This document shows positions 9,064 through 18,201 of a stretch of 64,000 nt of DNA, in pieces (position 1 is the first letter of the stretch; each line of letters starts with the position of its first letter). Source of the DNA: Lentibacillus sp. CBA3610 (GTDB lineage Bacteria; Bacillota; Bacilli; Bacillales; Amphibacillaceae); contig NZ_CP035925.1 of NCBI RefSeq assembly GCF_013373365.1, positions 2,480,001 to 2,544,000 on the forward strand, in the 5' to 3' direction. Made by a program: the position numbers and the translations under genes. The notes below the pieces were generated by a model. That model saw only the letters and a list, made by a program, of their open reading frames with translations. It did not search any database and was not told the DNA's origin.

Positions 9064-9951
9064 TCAACCCAATACTAAACCTTTTGTCTCTTCCAATTCC
9101 TGAATCCTTGAAATCAGATCCAATATTATATCCAGTGGAACAGCTCCGGCCTCTTCTAAAACCCTCTGCTTTGCCTCAGCCGTTTCATCACCCCTATTGG
9201 CTATTGCACCGGCATGGCCCATTTTCTTACCTGGCGGGGCATGAACTCCAGCAATGTAACTAAAAACGGGAGTCTGCATATCTTTAATGAACTCCGCAGA
9301 AAACAGTTCATCTTCCCCGCCAATTTCACCTAGATAAACAACGAGATCTGTTTCTTGGTCATCCTCAAAATCCCTCAATACTTCATGATGCCTTGTACCA
9401 ATCAATGGGTCGCCGCCCAGACAGGCTATCGTACTGATTCCTAATCCATGCTGCTTCAATAAATCAACAATTTCATAGGTTAAAGTACCGCTCCGGGAAA
9501 CGATTCCAATGTTACCCGGTGTTAAAATGCTGTCATGTATATCACTTACATTCGCTTTTCCCGGGGAGACAATACCTGCTGAGTTTGGCCCTAAGAGTGT
9601 AACTTGGTGCAGTTTTGCATATGTTATAATTTTCATGCTCGTATGAGGATCCAACCCCTCAGTATAAATAACAATCACTTCTATTCCTGCATCAATAGCT
9701 TCGTATACCGCTTGTTCAACATGGGCAGCAGGTACAGAGACGAATGAAACATTTGCATCAAACTGACTAACTGCCTCACCAACGAAATTAAAAACGGGGA
9801 TTCCTGAGACCGATTGTCCTCCCTTTCCAGGTGTAACACCCGCAACCAGTGGTGTTTGATACGACTGCATTCTATTTGCAAAACTTCTACCTGTTTTACC
9901 GGTGATTCCCTGGATTATAATTTTTGAGTTTTCATTTATAATAATAGCCAC
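9064..9951 (-). CDS. Succinate--CoA ligase-like alpha subunit (acid:CoA ligase)
   Basis: The CoA-binding and phosphohistidine subunit of an ATP-dependent acid:CoA ligase. It begins with the Rossmann CoA fold (IQGITGKTGRSFANRM), carries PNSAGIVSPGKANV and SRSGTLTYEIVDLL, and has the active-site histidine in KKMGHAGAI. Length (295 aa) is normal for SucD. The GTG at 9951 immediately adjoins the stop of the beta-subunit gene and follows AAAGGAGGTG, so the two are translated together. The neighbours (TAXI transporter, enoyl-CoA hydratase-like gene) argue for a dedicated catabolic ligase, for example malate- or other dicarboxylate-CoA ligase, rather than the TCA-cycle enzyme. This is inference. Confidence 0.85.
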   Translation of the reverse strand: MAIIINENSKIIIQGITGKTGRSFANRMQSYQTPLVAGVTPGKGGQSVSGIPVFNFVGEAVSQFDANVSFVSVPAAHVEQAVYEAIDAGIEVIVIYTEGLDPHTSMKIITYAKLHQVTLLGPNSAGIVSPGKANVSDIHDSILTPGNIGIVSRSGTLTYEIVDLLKQHGLGISTIACLGGDPLIGTRHHEVLRDFEDDQETDLVVYLGEIGGEDELFSAEFIKDMQTPVFSYIAGVHAPPGKKMGHAGAIANRGDETAEAKQRVLEEAGAVPLDIILDLISRIQELEETKGLVLG

Positions 9952-11046
9952 CTACTGCACCTCCTTTGTATAGAGAAGGGCAGTCTCACATGCTTCTTTT
10001 AGATTATCAGTTATAAATATATTCGGGAATAGTTTCAGATCATTTCCCGCTTCCTCTTGGTCAACACCTTTCATTCTAACAACAACTGGAACGTCACCAT
10101 TCCCAAGCTCTGATTTAATTGCCTCAGCTAAAACTTTACAACTGGCGACCTGAAAGTAAAAGTTAAACAGAAAACTTTTTGGACTTGTCTTTTTGATTTC
10201 CTGTATGAGACGTTTTGCTCCATTTAAATCGTGTATAACATGACCTTGTAAATCAATTAATGAGTTAGCGGTTCCACCAAAGTACGAAACGATATCAAGC
10301 GTTGCCATACCTAAACCGGCACCACTCGCCACAATAGCGACATCCCCACCAATTTCCACTCCTCCTGCTTTCAATGCTTTGCAACGTTCCTCAAAGCCCT
10401 CTGTGTTACGCGTAAAAAGCAAATGTTCTGATTTCCTGGTATCATTTTCGGAAAGGACTACTTTTGCATCACCAGCAACTAGATTGTCCTCCACGTCAAC
10501 AAATAAAGGATTTATTTCTACCAATTCTGCTTTTTCATCAATAAAGAGCTCATATAGACGATTTAATAAATATTCCATTTTATTGAGATCAACATCTAAA
10601 AATATAGCTATTTTTTTTGTGATATACGTTTCTAATCCAAGCAAAGAATTTACTGGTACAAGAATAATATTTTCCTGTGGCGTTTCTTCAATATCTACCC
10701 CACCACTAGCTGAAGCAATGATTAGAGGTGAACGTTTTGTCCGATCCATCATAATAGACAGGTAGATCTCCCTTTTATACTTTACGGTTTCTTCAATATA
10801 AATATCCCGTACCTTTTCACCTTTAATGTTCTTCTGCATCAGAGAAGAAATGTTTCTATCCATGGCTCTTTTATCTGAAATAACTTGAATACCACCTGTC
10901 TTGCCACGTCCACCGGTGAGAACTTGTGTTTTTGCAACAACAGGAAAATTGACATCGCTAGGAACATCATCTTTCAGCCAACCCTGTGGAACCATTACTC
11001 CGTACCGCTTTAATAATTGTTTACCTTCTGCTTCAAATAGCTTCAT
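9952..11046 (-). CDS. Succinate--CoA ligase-like beta subunit (ATP-grasp)
   Basis: The nucleotide-binding subunit paired with the alpha subunit. It starts MKLFEAEGKQLLKRYGV, typical of SucC, with the ATP-grasp lysine in VVAKTQVLTGGRGKTGGIQV, the metal-binding ELVEINPLFV, and a C-terminal ligase domain (GAGLGMATLDIV and NFYFQVASCKVLAEAI). The family usually has VNIFGG where this protein has FNFYFQ, a divergence that fits a paralogue with another substrate. Length (364 aa) is slightly short of SucC (about 386). The ATG follows GGAGGGAGAAGGAA. It lies 30 bp after the enoyl-CoA hydratase gene and is part of the same operon. Confidence 0.85.
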   Translation of the reverse strand: MKLFEAEGKQLLKRYGVMVPQGWLKDDVPSDVNFPVVAKTQVLTGGRGKTGGIQVISDKRAMDRNISSLMQKNIKGEKVRDIYIEETVKYKREIYLSIMMDRTKRSPLIIASASGGVDIEETPQENIILVPVNSLLGLETYITKKIAIFLDVDLNKMEYLLNRLYELFIDEKAELVEINPLFVDVEDNLVAGDAKVVLSENDTRKSEHLLFTRNTEGFEERCKALKAGGVEIGGDVAIVASGAGLGMATLDIVSYFGGTANSLIDLQGHVIHDLNGAKRLIQEIKKTSPKSFLFNFYFQVASCKVLAEAIKSELGNGDVPVVVRMKGVDQEEAGNDLKLFPNIFITDNLKEACETALLYTKEVQ

Positions 11047-11076
11047 TTCCTTCTCCCTCCAAAGGGTTTTTTACTG

Positions 11077-11840
11077 CTACTTCGATTTGGCAAAGAACTT
11101 CTCCATCATTTCCTGAGGTTCATTGGCCGAATAGGAAAGGGTGTGGGCTTCTTTTGCATAAACCATACAAGCCTGGAAATTCTCATCACTTAATCTATTA
11201 AACCAATCTTTATTCGCTTTCACGGCCACAGGTGGCTTTGAAGCTAACTCTAACGCAAGCTCCCATGTCTTTTTCTGCAACTCATGTTGATCAGATACCA
11301 ATCTGGTTATCAAATCATATTCCTTAGCTTCTTTTGCTGAAAGCAGTCTACCAGTAAGAATAAGATCTGTCGTTTTTGATTTCCCCATCACTTCCCAGAA
11401 CATCGTTGTACCGATAATACAAGGAAGTCCAACGTTGATTTCCGTCATACCAAAACGTGCATTTTCTGATGCTATTCGGATGTCTGCAAGCAAGGCAAGT
11501 TGTAAACCCGATCCGGCGACAGATCCATTAATAGAAGCAATAATTGGTTTTTCCACACTTTTGATTACTTTATATAACTCGTCAAACTCATCTACCCATT
11601 CTTTAGCAGTCTCTTCATCACATTTTTACTTTCGCCTAAGTCCTGCCCGGAACAAAATGCTCTATCACCAGCTCCGGTGATAACAATCGACTTTACTTCT
11701 CTATTGGTGTTAGCATTTTCAAAAACATGTGCCAATTTCTTTTTTAACTGTGTGCTTAATGCATTTAATACTTTTGGACGATTCAATGTAATCGTTAGTA
11801 CACCATCATCCAATTTCGTCAATAGTTGTTCATAGTTCAT
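11077..11840 (-). pseudogene. Enoyl-CoA hydratase/isomerase family protein with a frameshift
   Basis: A crotonase-fold protein acting on an acyl-CoA. The start is the ATG at 11840 (MNYEQLLTKLDDG) with AAGGAGGA eight bases upstream. It shows VLTITLNRPKVLNAL, the oxyanion-hole motif AFCSGQDLGES, then after a frame change IIASINGSVAGSGLQLALLADIRIAS (quoted in two parts: IIASINGSVAGSG and LQLALLADIRIAS) and ARFGMTEINVGL. The shift lies in a run of five A (plus-strand T run 11623-11627); one missing base restores CDEETAKEWVDEFDELYKVI. With the shift repaired it is about 255 aa, normal for the family. The TAXI binding-protein gene ends 23 bases upstream. Confidence 0.85.
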
Positions 11841-11862
11841 CTTTATTCCTCCTTGTAAGTAG

Positions 11863-12888
11863 TTATTCAATCTGTCCAGTTTCCTGAAAATATCTCTCTG
11901 CCCCCGGATGTAAATCTACAATTAAATTATTTGTTGAACCTTCCACTGAATAAGCCTCTAAAGATGCATGAATATCCGGTAACTGATTGACATTTTCATT
12001 GATAATTTTCGTGATTTCGTATACAGTATCTTCTTCTAAGTTGCTATTAGCAGTCAGTACATTACCCATTGAAGCTGTCGGAATTTCCTTGTCCCCATTA
12101 ATCACATCCGGATATGTTTCTGCTGGAATAGAATTTTTAGCAAGTCCAAATTCCTCCAAATAACTCATAACTTCTTCAGACATTGGCAAAATTTTTATGT
12201 CTGCCCCAACCGCAGCTTCTGTAATAGTTGCAGCCGGTAAGGCGACTTGAGGGAAAATAGCATCAACATTCCCATTCCGAATTGCATCGACTTGTTCTTG
12301 GTAACTTCCATGAAAGATTTCTCCACCATTAGCCTCAATCGTTTCATAATCGCTATCATAAAATTCCAAGAACTTCCGGAAAACCCATTCATCCGAATTG
12401 TTTACCGGTGTTACCCCTATCCGGATTGGTATTTCTTCTTCAAAGATCTGTTCAATGGACTCAATCCCCGAGTCCTCAGTAACAACAAAGTGAAAATGAT
12501 TCGTACCAAATCCGTTGCCAATAATCGATACATTATCATAAGTCTCTTCAAACGGAGACTCACCATTAACGCCAGCCTGAATAAACGGAGGCTGCATCCA
12601 TGCTAACTGGGCTTCGTTATCAGCTATGAAAGGCATATTTTGCATAGATCCACCAGGGATCGTATTAATGTCAATATCGGAGTGTTCGCCGATCAGATTA
12701 CTGATACCCCCAGCCATTGTATACCAGCCTCCCCCTTGTGCTCCAGCTGCCCATGTAAGTGAAGTAGATGATGAAGAATCAGCTTCGGCATCATTATTTT
12801 CACCATTGTCAGTAGTCTCTTCACTACAGGCAGCTAGAAAGATAACAAAGATTGTGACCAACCAGAGTACTACGTGTGACTTTTTCAT
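11863..12888 (-). CDS. TAXI family TRAP transporter solute-binding lipoprotein
   Basis: Extracellular binding protein of a TAXI-type TRAP transporter. A lipoprotein signal (residues 1-21, FLAAC lipobox) and an acidic Ser-rich linker precede TWAAGAQGGGWYTMAGGIS, the TAXI N-terminal signature, followed by INTIPGGSMQNM, IRIGVTPVNNSDEW and IFPQVALPAATITEAA. The ATG at 12888 follows GGGAGGAAT. The fused permease gene is next upstream (now IS-interrupted) and the CoA-activation genes follow downstream, so ligand uptake is probably coupled to CoA activation. TAXI proteins often bind glutamate or C4-dicarboxylates, but the ligand here is unknown. Confidence 0.93.
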   Translation of the reverse strand: MKKSHVVLWLVTIFVIFLAACSEETTDNGENNDAEADSSSSTSLTWAAGAQGGGWYTMAGGISNLIGEHSDIDINTIPGGSMQNMPFIADNEAQLAWMQPPFIQAGVNGESPFEETYDNVSIIGNGFGTNHFHFVVTEDSGIESIEQIFEEEIPIRIGVTPVNNSDEWVFRKFLEFYDSDYETIEANGGEIFHGSYQEQVDAIRNGNVDAIFPQVALPAATITEAAVGADIKILPMSEEVMSYLEEFGLAKNSIPAETYPDVINGDKEIPTASMGNVLTANSNLEEDTVYEITKIINENVNQLPDIHASLEAYSVEGSTNNLIVDLHPGAERYFQETGQIE

Positions 12889-14473
12889 CTCACTTATTCC
12901 TCCCCTAAGAAATTTAGATTTTCAAAGATATCGCTTTCAAATATTTTTGGAAAAGTACGATACCAGTATTTTCTTCATCACCCCCTTAACGTGTGTTTCT
13001 TAATTCTTTAGGATTCGATTGCTCTATTGAATTCTTCCTCATCACTAGATAATTCATTAATATAAATCCGATGATTAAAAGAATGCTTGAATATGTTAAT
13101 ACTTGAGAGGTAGATATACTCATTAAAGCAAGGATCAAAAGAACAATTCTTTGCACCACTGATAGTTTGGTAAACATAACCCCCATCAAAACGGATGCTA
13201 ACGCTATAACACTTAGTACAGCAGAAATAAAGGTTAAAATAATCTCGAATAGCCCATGTTCAGATGACATCAACAAGGCTGGATGATAAACGAAAATATA
13301 AGGCACAATAAAACCAGCAAATGCATATTTAACCGATAAAAAGGCCGTTTTCATTGGTGGTGAATTTGCCACGTTGGCTGCTGCAAAAGACGTTACACCC
13401 ACAGGTGGCGTAATATCAGCTAAGATGGCAAAATAAAAGATAAATAAATGTGCAGTCACCAGTTCTAACCCATAGGATGTAAGCGCCGCAGCGGAAACAG
13501 TAGCTGTTATAACATAGGCTGCAGTAGTTGGAATTCCGGCCCCCAGTGCAATAGTGGCTATCATAATTAAAATGAGTGCAAGCCATAGTTGACCGGAAGA
13601 TAGCTGGACAATAATACTCCCTAACGATAAAGCAAGACCCGTTTGATTAATTACCGTTACAATAATACTTGCTCCTGCTAATGCAGAAATGATAACTGTA
13701 CCCATCTTCGCAGCATAACTGACTCCTTCGATTACCTTTTTTAAGGTTATTCGATTTGAAGGAATGAGTGCCCAAATAATCAACATCGTAATCAATCCAT
13801 AGACCGCACTGTTAGCTGGAGAAGAACCAGAAAATAAAAATATGACCAATACAACAAATGGAATGATATAAGGTGCCCTTAACAAAACATTCTTAAAAGA
13901 GACCTTTAGCTCATCTGAAGAACGCGTTAGCCCCATATTCACAGCTTCAAAGTGAACCATGGCAATAACACCGATATAATAGATTAACGCTCCCAGAATG
14001 GCCGCTTGTATAATATCTGTATATGGTGTTGCGGTCATTTCAGCCATGATGAAAGCTCCGGCCCCCATAACCGGTGGAAGCAGTGGCCCTCCTGCGCTGG
14101 AAACCGCCTCAATCGCTCCGCTTTAGGAGGTGTATAACCAATCCTTTTCATTAACGGAACTGTAAAACTACCGGTTGCATAGATATCTGACACAGAGCTT
14201 CCACTTATACTTCCAAATAATCCGCTAGAAAGTACAGAAACTTTCGCGGGTCCACCTTTATATTTGCCGGCAATCAAGATGGAAAGATCCATAAAAAACT
14301 GTCCAACTCCAGAAAAAATCATAATGGCAGCAAAAATAATAAAAACGAAAATAATATTACTGGATATACCCATTAAAAACCCATATATCCTGGATTCCCG
14401 CCATAACATAACGATAAATCAGGTGAAAATCCGATAATGTTGGGCTTCATGCCCATTTTTTATTGTTTTTATA

Positions 14474-14503
14474 CTCGTTATGTGTTACAATATACATAAC
14501 GAG
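14474..14503 (+). promoter_or_regulatory. IS hairpin over the transposase promoter and ribosome site
   Basis: CTCGTTATGT and ACATAACGAG form a perfect 10-bp inverted repeat. The loop holds a TACAAT -10-like hexamer, and the second arm merges with the GAGGAGG ribosome site of the transposase. Transcripts entering from outside would fold and hide the ribosome site, a known way for insertion sequences to avoid activation by read-through. The same structure occurs in copy B at 29641-29670. Confidence 0.55.
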
Positions 14504-14514
14504 GAGGCGGAAAA

Positions 14515-16122
14515 ATGGCTATCGTCTATCAAACAGATAAGCGTTCAGGGATTACCTATGCGTATGAGTCCATTTCATACTGGGACAAAGACAAGCGCCA
14601 ATCCGATCCAAAAGGGACCTTATCGGACGGGTGGACAGTAAAACCGGAAAAATTGTCCCGACAGACGGCAGAGGACGGAAAAATAAAGAGGCGCATACCG
14701 TGGCAAAGAGAGGTCCTGTTCCATCTGTGCAAACGTCACGTTATTTTTACGGCGCTACTTATCTTCTGGATCAAATCGGTGCCAATACCGGGGTTACAGA
14801 AGACCTAAAAGCGTGTTTTCCCGACAAGTATCGCCAGATTCTATCCATCGCATACTATCTGGTCCTGGAGGACAGCGCTCCGCTCTACCGTTTTTGAAAA
14901 ATGGAGTCATTTACATATTCGGTCGTCTCAGCGAAGCAGCGACCCTGTTTCGCGTCATCACCGAAAGACGCAAATATAAGTTCTTCCCAGCTGCAGGGAA
15001 AACGGCGGACGGAAAAAGGAAATTTTGGGCCTATGATATTCACCACCATATCCAGCCAGTCCGAACTTTGAGACAGGGCCCAATACGGCTGGAATAAAGA
15101 AAACGATCCACTGCCTTCAGCTAAACCTGGCGTTGGTGTTCGGCGAAACATCCAACCTGCCCGTTTTATATCGCAAAACTGGCCGGTAAATATCCCCGGA
15201 TTCCAAGACCGTCAGAAAACTGCTTTGCCGATTTGGATATGCTTGGCTCTCCAAGGTGAAGCCTGGTCATGGACAGAGGCTTCTACAGTCAGGAAAATAT
15301 CAACGCTTTGGTTGAAAAAACCATCTGAAGTCCTGGTCTCCGTTAAAATGTCTCTTACTTTCGTCCGGAAAGAACTGGATGCCATCTATGACGGCTTTCG
15401 ATTCGTTTGAACACTACAGTGAGAAATACGAGTTAATATGCCCGCACGGTCCGGGACAACGTGGCATTATACGCAAGCAACGTCCTATAAAGGAGACGCC
15501 CTGACACAGTCCAGGCGTATGTACATTCACTTTTATTACAATATTGACCGGGCCCGCGGAGGATGAAAAAGCATTTGACCGCAAGTTAATCAACCTGCGG
15601 TCGTGGAATTGGAATCAGGGAAAAGGCTCCCGGAACATGAAAGCAGTATCAAACGTATTTTGAGACAAAAAACCACCCCGAAACGCGGGACAAAGTCACC
15701 GTCAAAGAAGAGGCTGTCAACAAAGCCAAGCGATATTTTGGAATATTTTGCGCTGATGGACCAATGAAACGATGGCGCCATCGCTGCATTGGAGCTTACC
15801 GCAATAAGGACGTTGTTGAAAAAAGCGTTCGGGGAATCTGAAGAACGGGCTGAAACATGCGCCGCACACTGGTATCATCCGAAACAGAGTTCTTGATGGG
15901 AAACTTTTGTGGAGTTTGTGGCGCTCATCTATCTTTCTTATATCAAAACAAATGCAAGATACCGATTTATTAAAAAAATATACGTTACAGAGCGTGCTGG
16001 ATCAACTGGATGTTATAGAATACTTTGAAGCGCCAGGGAAAGAACCGCGTATTGGCGAACTTCTTAGCAAGCAAAAAGAGATTTATGGAAAATTAGGTGT
16101 TACCCCGCCTACCTCGTTATGA
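14515..16122 (+). pseudogene. IS1634-like transposase, copy A (many frameshifts)
   Basis: DDE transposase of the IS1634 type, which cuts and pastes its element. It begins MAIVYQTDKRSGITYAYE and ends KLGVTPPTSL, identical to copy B at both ends. Between them the frame breaks many times: compared with copy B, short runs such as GG, AA or TTTT differ by one base at scattered places, sometimes compensating each other. The catalytic region around MDRGFYSQENI is shifted. This copy cannot make an intact transposase as it stands. Confidence 0.9.
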
Positions 16123-16896
16123 GTAGGCGGGAATCCAGGATATATACCGTCATGAGACGATAGGTACATAATTTCAATAATACGTTCAATCCCTAAATTA
16201 CGGGAATTAAACGCACCAGGAAGATAAGGTGCTATAAAGATATACAAAAAGGCAACGGTTACAACAATTGAAAAGGAAAGTGAAACAGCTCTGCGACATG
16301 CTTCCAGTACCAAAACAATGAGCAGGCCTCCTAAAACAGTTTCTGTAGGTGTTACAGGGGTCACCTGCTCGATTCTGAGGCTTAAAGTCTCAATGTTCCA
16401 TATTATGTATAAACTGGGTAACAAAGCTAATATTGACAATATCCAATCCGCATAACTTGGCAGTGCTTTCTTTGACTTTTTATTAAAAGGAAAAACAAGA
16501 AAAACTAACGGCAATAAAAGAAACAAATGAATCGATCGTTGTAGACGCGGTTCAAAAGTCCCGTATAAAGCTGTATAAAAGTGAAAAAAGGCGGTTATTA
16601 ACGCCCATATACCAAAAATGACCCAAAATCTCCCTTTAAATTCCCTCATATTTCAACCCCCAAATACTTTAATTGAAAAGAATATTGAAATTTAGATTTA
16701 GTTGCCAAGAGGCTATGGAAAAATATAAATTTTCTTTATGCTTTTAAAACTTCTATTAATCAGTATTTTATGACATATAGTTCTAAAAGTCAATACATTT
16801 TATAATTATTTGTTCTAATCATAAATTATTCCTTCATTATCTAATAAATCAAGCTAAACTAGGGGTAGATACACTACAACGCTAAAGGAGTCTCTT

Positions 16897-17226
16897 ATGA
16901 TAGATAGTAATAAAATTGGTAACCAATTAAAGGCATTTAGGAAGGCTAAAAATTTTACAACACAGGATCTGGCGGAAAAAGTTAATGTGTCTCAGTCCTA
17001 TATTAGCCGATTCGAAAATGGACGTGCTGTTCCGGACATTGACATGCTGGAAAAAATATTGGCAGCCCTTGGTACGAATCTAGCATCATTTTTCTCAGAT
17101 GATCGTGAAGAATTACCCGATGATTTACTTCAGCTTATTGACACAGTAAAAACATTAAGTCCTGAAGCACGCGTGAAATTAAATGAATTCTTAATACTAA
17201 TGAAAAACGGAGAATACGAAGATTGA
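16897..17226 (+). CDS. XRE family transcriptional regulator
   Basis: A 109-aa DNA-binding protein. Residues 5-65 form a Cro/CI-type HTH (IGNQLKAFRKAKNF, TTQDLAEKVNVSQSYISRFE, then NGRAVPDIDMLEKILAAL). The C-terminal 40 residues are a short helical tail (DDLLQLIDTVKTLSPEARVKL), likely for dimerisation. The ATG follows AAAGGAG. A terminator lies right after it. It stands alone at the left edge of a region of phage-like remnants and may be an immunity-type repressor. Target sites are not evident. Confidence 0.88.
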   Translation: MIDSNKIGNQLKAFRKAKNFTTQDLAEKVNVSQSYISRFENGRAVPDIDMLEKILAALGTNLASFFSDDREELPDDLLQLIDTVKTLSPEARVKLNEFLILMKNGEYED

Positions 17227-17261
17227 GAAGACCGAACCAAATTTTGGCCGGTCTTTTTGCA
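17226..17261 (+). terminator. Terminator after the XRE gene
   Basis: AAGACCG pairs with CGGTCTT, with an extra inner match (CCAAA/TTTGG), followed by a T run. It is immediately 3' of the stop codon. Confidence 0.8.
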
Positions 17262-17387
17262 AATGTAGCCAGCAGATGACCATACCTTTCACACACTATT
17301 CCCCTCACCCAGGCGAATCTTCCCCCACTTCCATTTAATGCACCGTACACCATTTTCCATAGCGGTTATGGTTACTACGAGTAGGGT

Positions 17388-17657
17388 CGAAATGAACCTT
17401 CGTTAGAAACCGTTAAAAATATAGCTAATACATTTAAAGTATCTACTGATTATTTACCTGGCTTAATAGACACACCTAATCTTCTTGTCTACTATTCGAT
17501 TACAGAAGATCTGTCGTTAAATGAATCAGAAATATTAACACTGAAGAAAATGAAAAAGTTAAGCCTTCTCAGTGAAATCAGCCAGCAGCCAAATGAGAAT
17601 ACAGAGCGGCTGTATCGATACTGGGGATTTATCAAATCCGAACATAATGATAATTAA
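17388..17657 (+). pseudogene. 5'-truncated XRE regulator remnant
   Basis: A 90-codon open stretch without a usable start reads RNEPSLETVKNIANTFKVST, DYLPGLIDTPNLLVYYS and on to IKSEHNDN before a TAA. This is the back half of a Cro/CI HTH (PSLETVKNIANTFKVSTDYL) plus a C-terminal tail. The recognition helix and start are missing, so the gene is deleted at its 5' end. Confidence 0.7.
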
Positions 17658-17660
17658 TTG

Positions 17661-17703
17661 CAAAAGTCCTTTGAATGTCTGTACACTCAAGGGACTTTTT
17701 ATC
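17661..17703 (+). terminator. Terminator after the truncated XRE gene
   Basis: AAAAGTCCTTTGA pairs with TCAAGGGACTTTTT around a 13-base loop and ends in a T run. Confidence 0.8.
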
Positions 17704-18201
17704 GGATATCATTTTTCAGCAACAGATACGCTTATTTTTCATTTACTATAAATTCCAGCAGTCTACAAGGAATCACTAATCCGCCAAACTCTCTACCTCT
17801 CTACAATGAAAAACTATTTTTACTTAGTAAATCTTAATTACCAAGTTATAGATCCGAATAAATGGTTAACTGTGAATTGCGATTGCCTGATGTTGTCTTG
17901 CGAAAGATAATCAAATCCCAACTCCCGTAAAAATTAATCCACCAACAAAACTTTTATTGACCTTAGAAAAATTAATTTCAGCTTTTGTTTCACATACTGA
18001 ATTGGAAGAATTGGCTGGGCAAAACTAGGATGATGACCAGGATAATGATTCAGATGATAACAATGAACCACCGACGGGAAAGTCTTCTTCACAACACGTT
18101 GATATGCAACCAAATCATAATCGGGAAATGACACTAGGAATCAATCCTTTGGATTGATAAGATATCTTAATAGATAATAATCCTGCACTTCATACCCCAC
18201 C
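17702..18201. other. Spacer with a decayed reading frame
   Basis: No intact gene. The plus strand at about 17936-18159 reads NPPTKLLLTLEKLISAFVSH, TELEELAGQN, a stop, and then an Asp/Asn-rich stretch to LGINPLD. This may be the end of a lost mobile-element gene. I do not recognise the family. Confidence 0.3.

Larger units (their letters stand above)
14389..16139 (+). mobile_element. IS1634-like insertion sequence, copy A
   Basis: A 1751-bp element with terminal inverted repeats starting CCTGGATTCCCGCC at both ends (a further CATAACGA block also matches) and a 6-bp target duplication ATATAT (14383-14388 and 16140-16145). It carries one IS4-superfamily transposase gene of the IS1634 type. It is inserted in the TRAP permease gene on the opposite strand. 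A second copy in inverse orientation lies at 28009-29755. Confidence 0.92.
12986..16649 (-). pseudogene. TRAP transporter fused permease (4TM/12TM), interrupted by an IS and frameshifted
   Basis: The membrane subunit partnering the TAXI protein. The N-terminal part (16649 down to 16146) has several membrane helices and ends LSSHDGIY. The frame resumes at 14382 as GFLMGISSNIIFVFII after removal of the insertion (14389-16139) and one copy of the ATATAT target duplication. It continues through GLFGSISGSSVSDIYATGSF, a DctM-type motif. A second lesion lies at about 14116-14120, where one missing G shifts the frame between PPKA and the expected AIEAVSSAGGPLLPP. From there GAGAFIMAEMT and further helices run to the stop at 12986. 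Restored length is near 640 aa, as expected for the fused DctQM form. The transporter is inactive if both lesions are real. Confidence 0.9.

Noticed and set aside
9064..11046. Housekeeping TCA-cycle sucCD
   Set aside because: Context (TAXI transporter, hydratase-like gene) and a divergent glycine motif in the beta subunit point to a catabolic paralogue, though this is not proven.
17934..18134. Minus-strand 66-codon frame
   Set aside because: No ribosome site and unlikely composition; the plus strand shows a more gene-like remnant.
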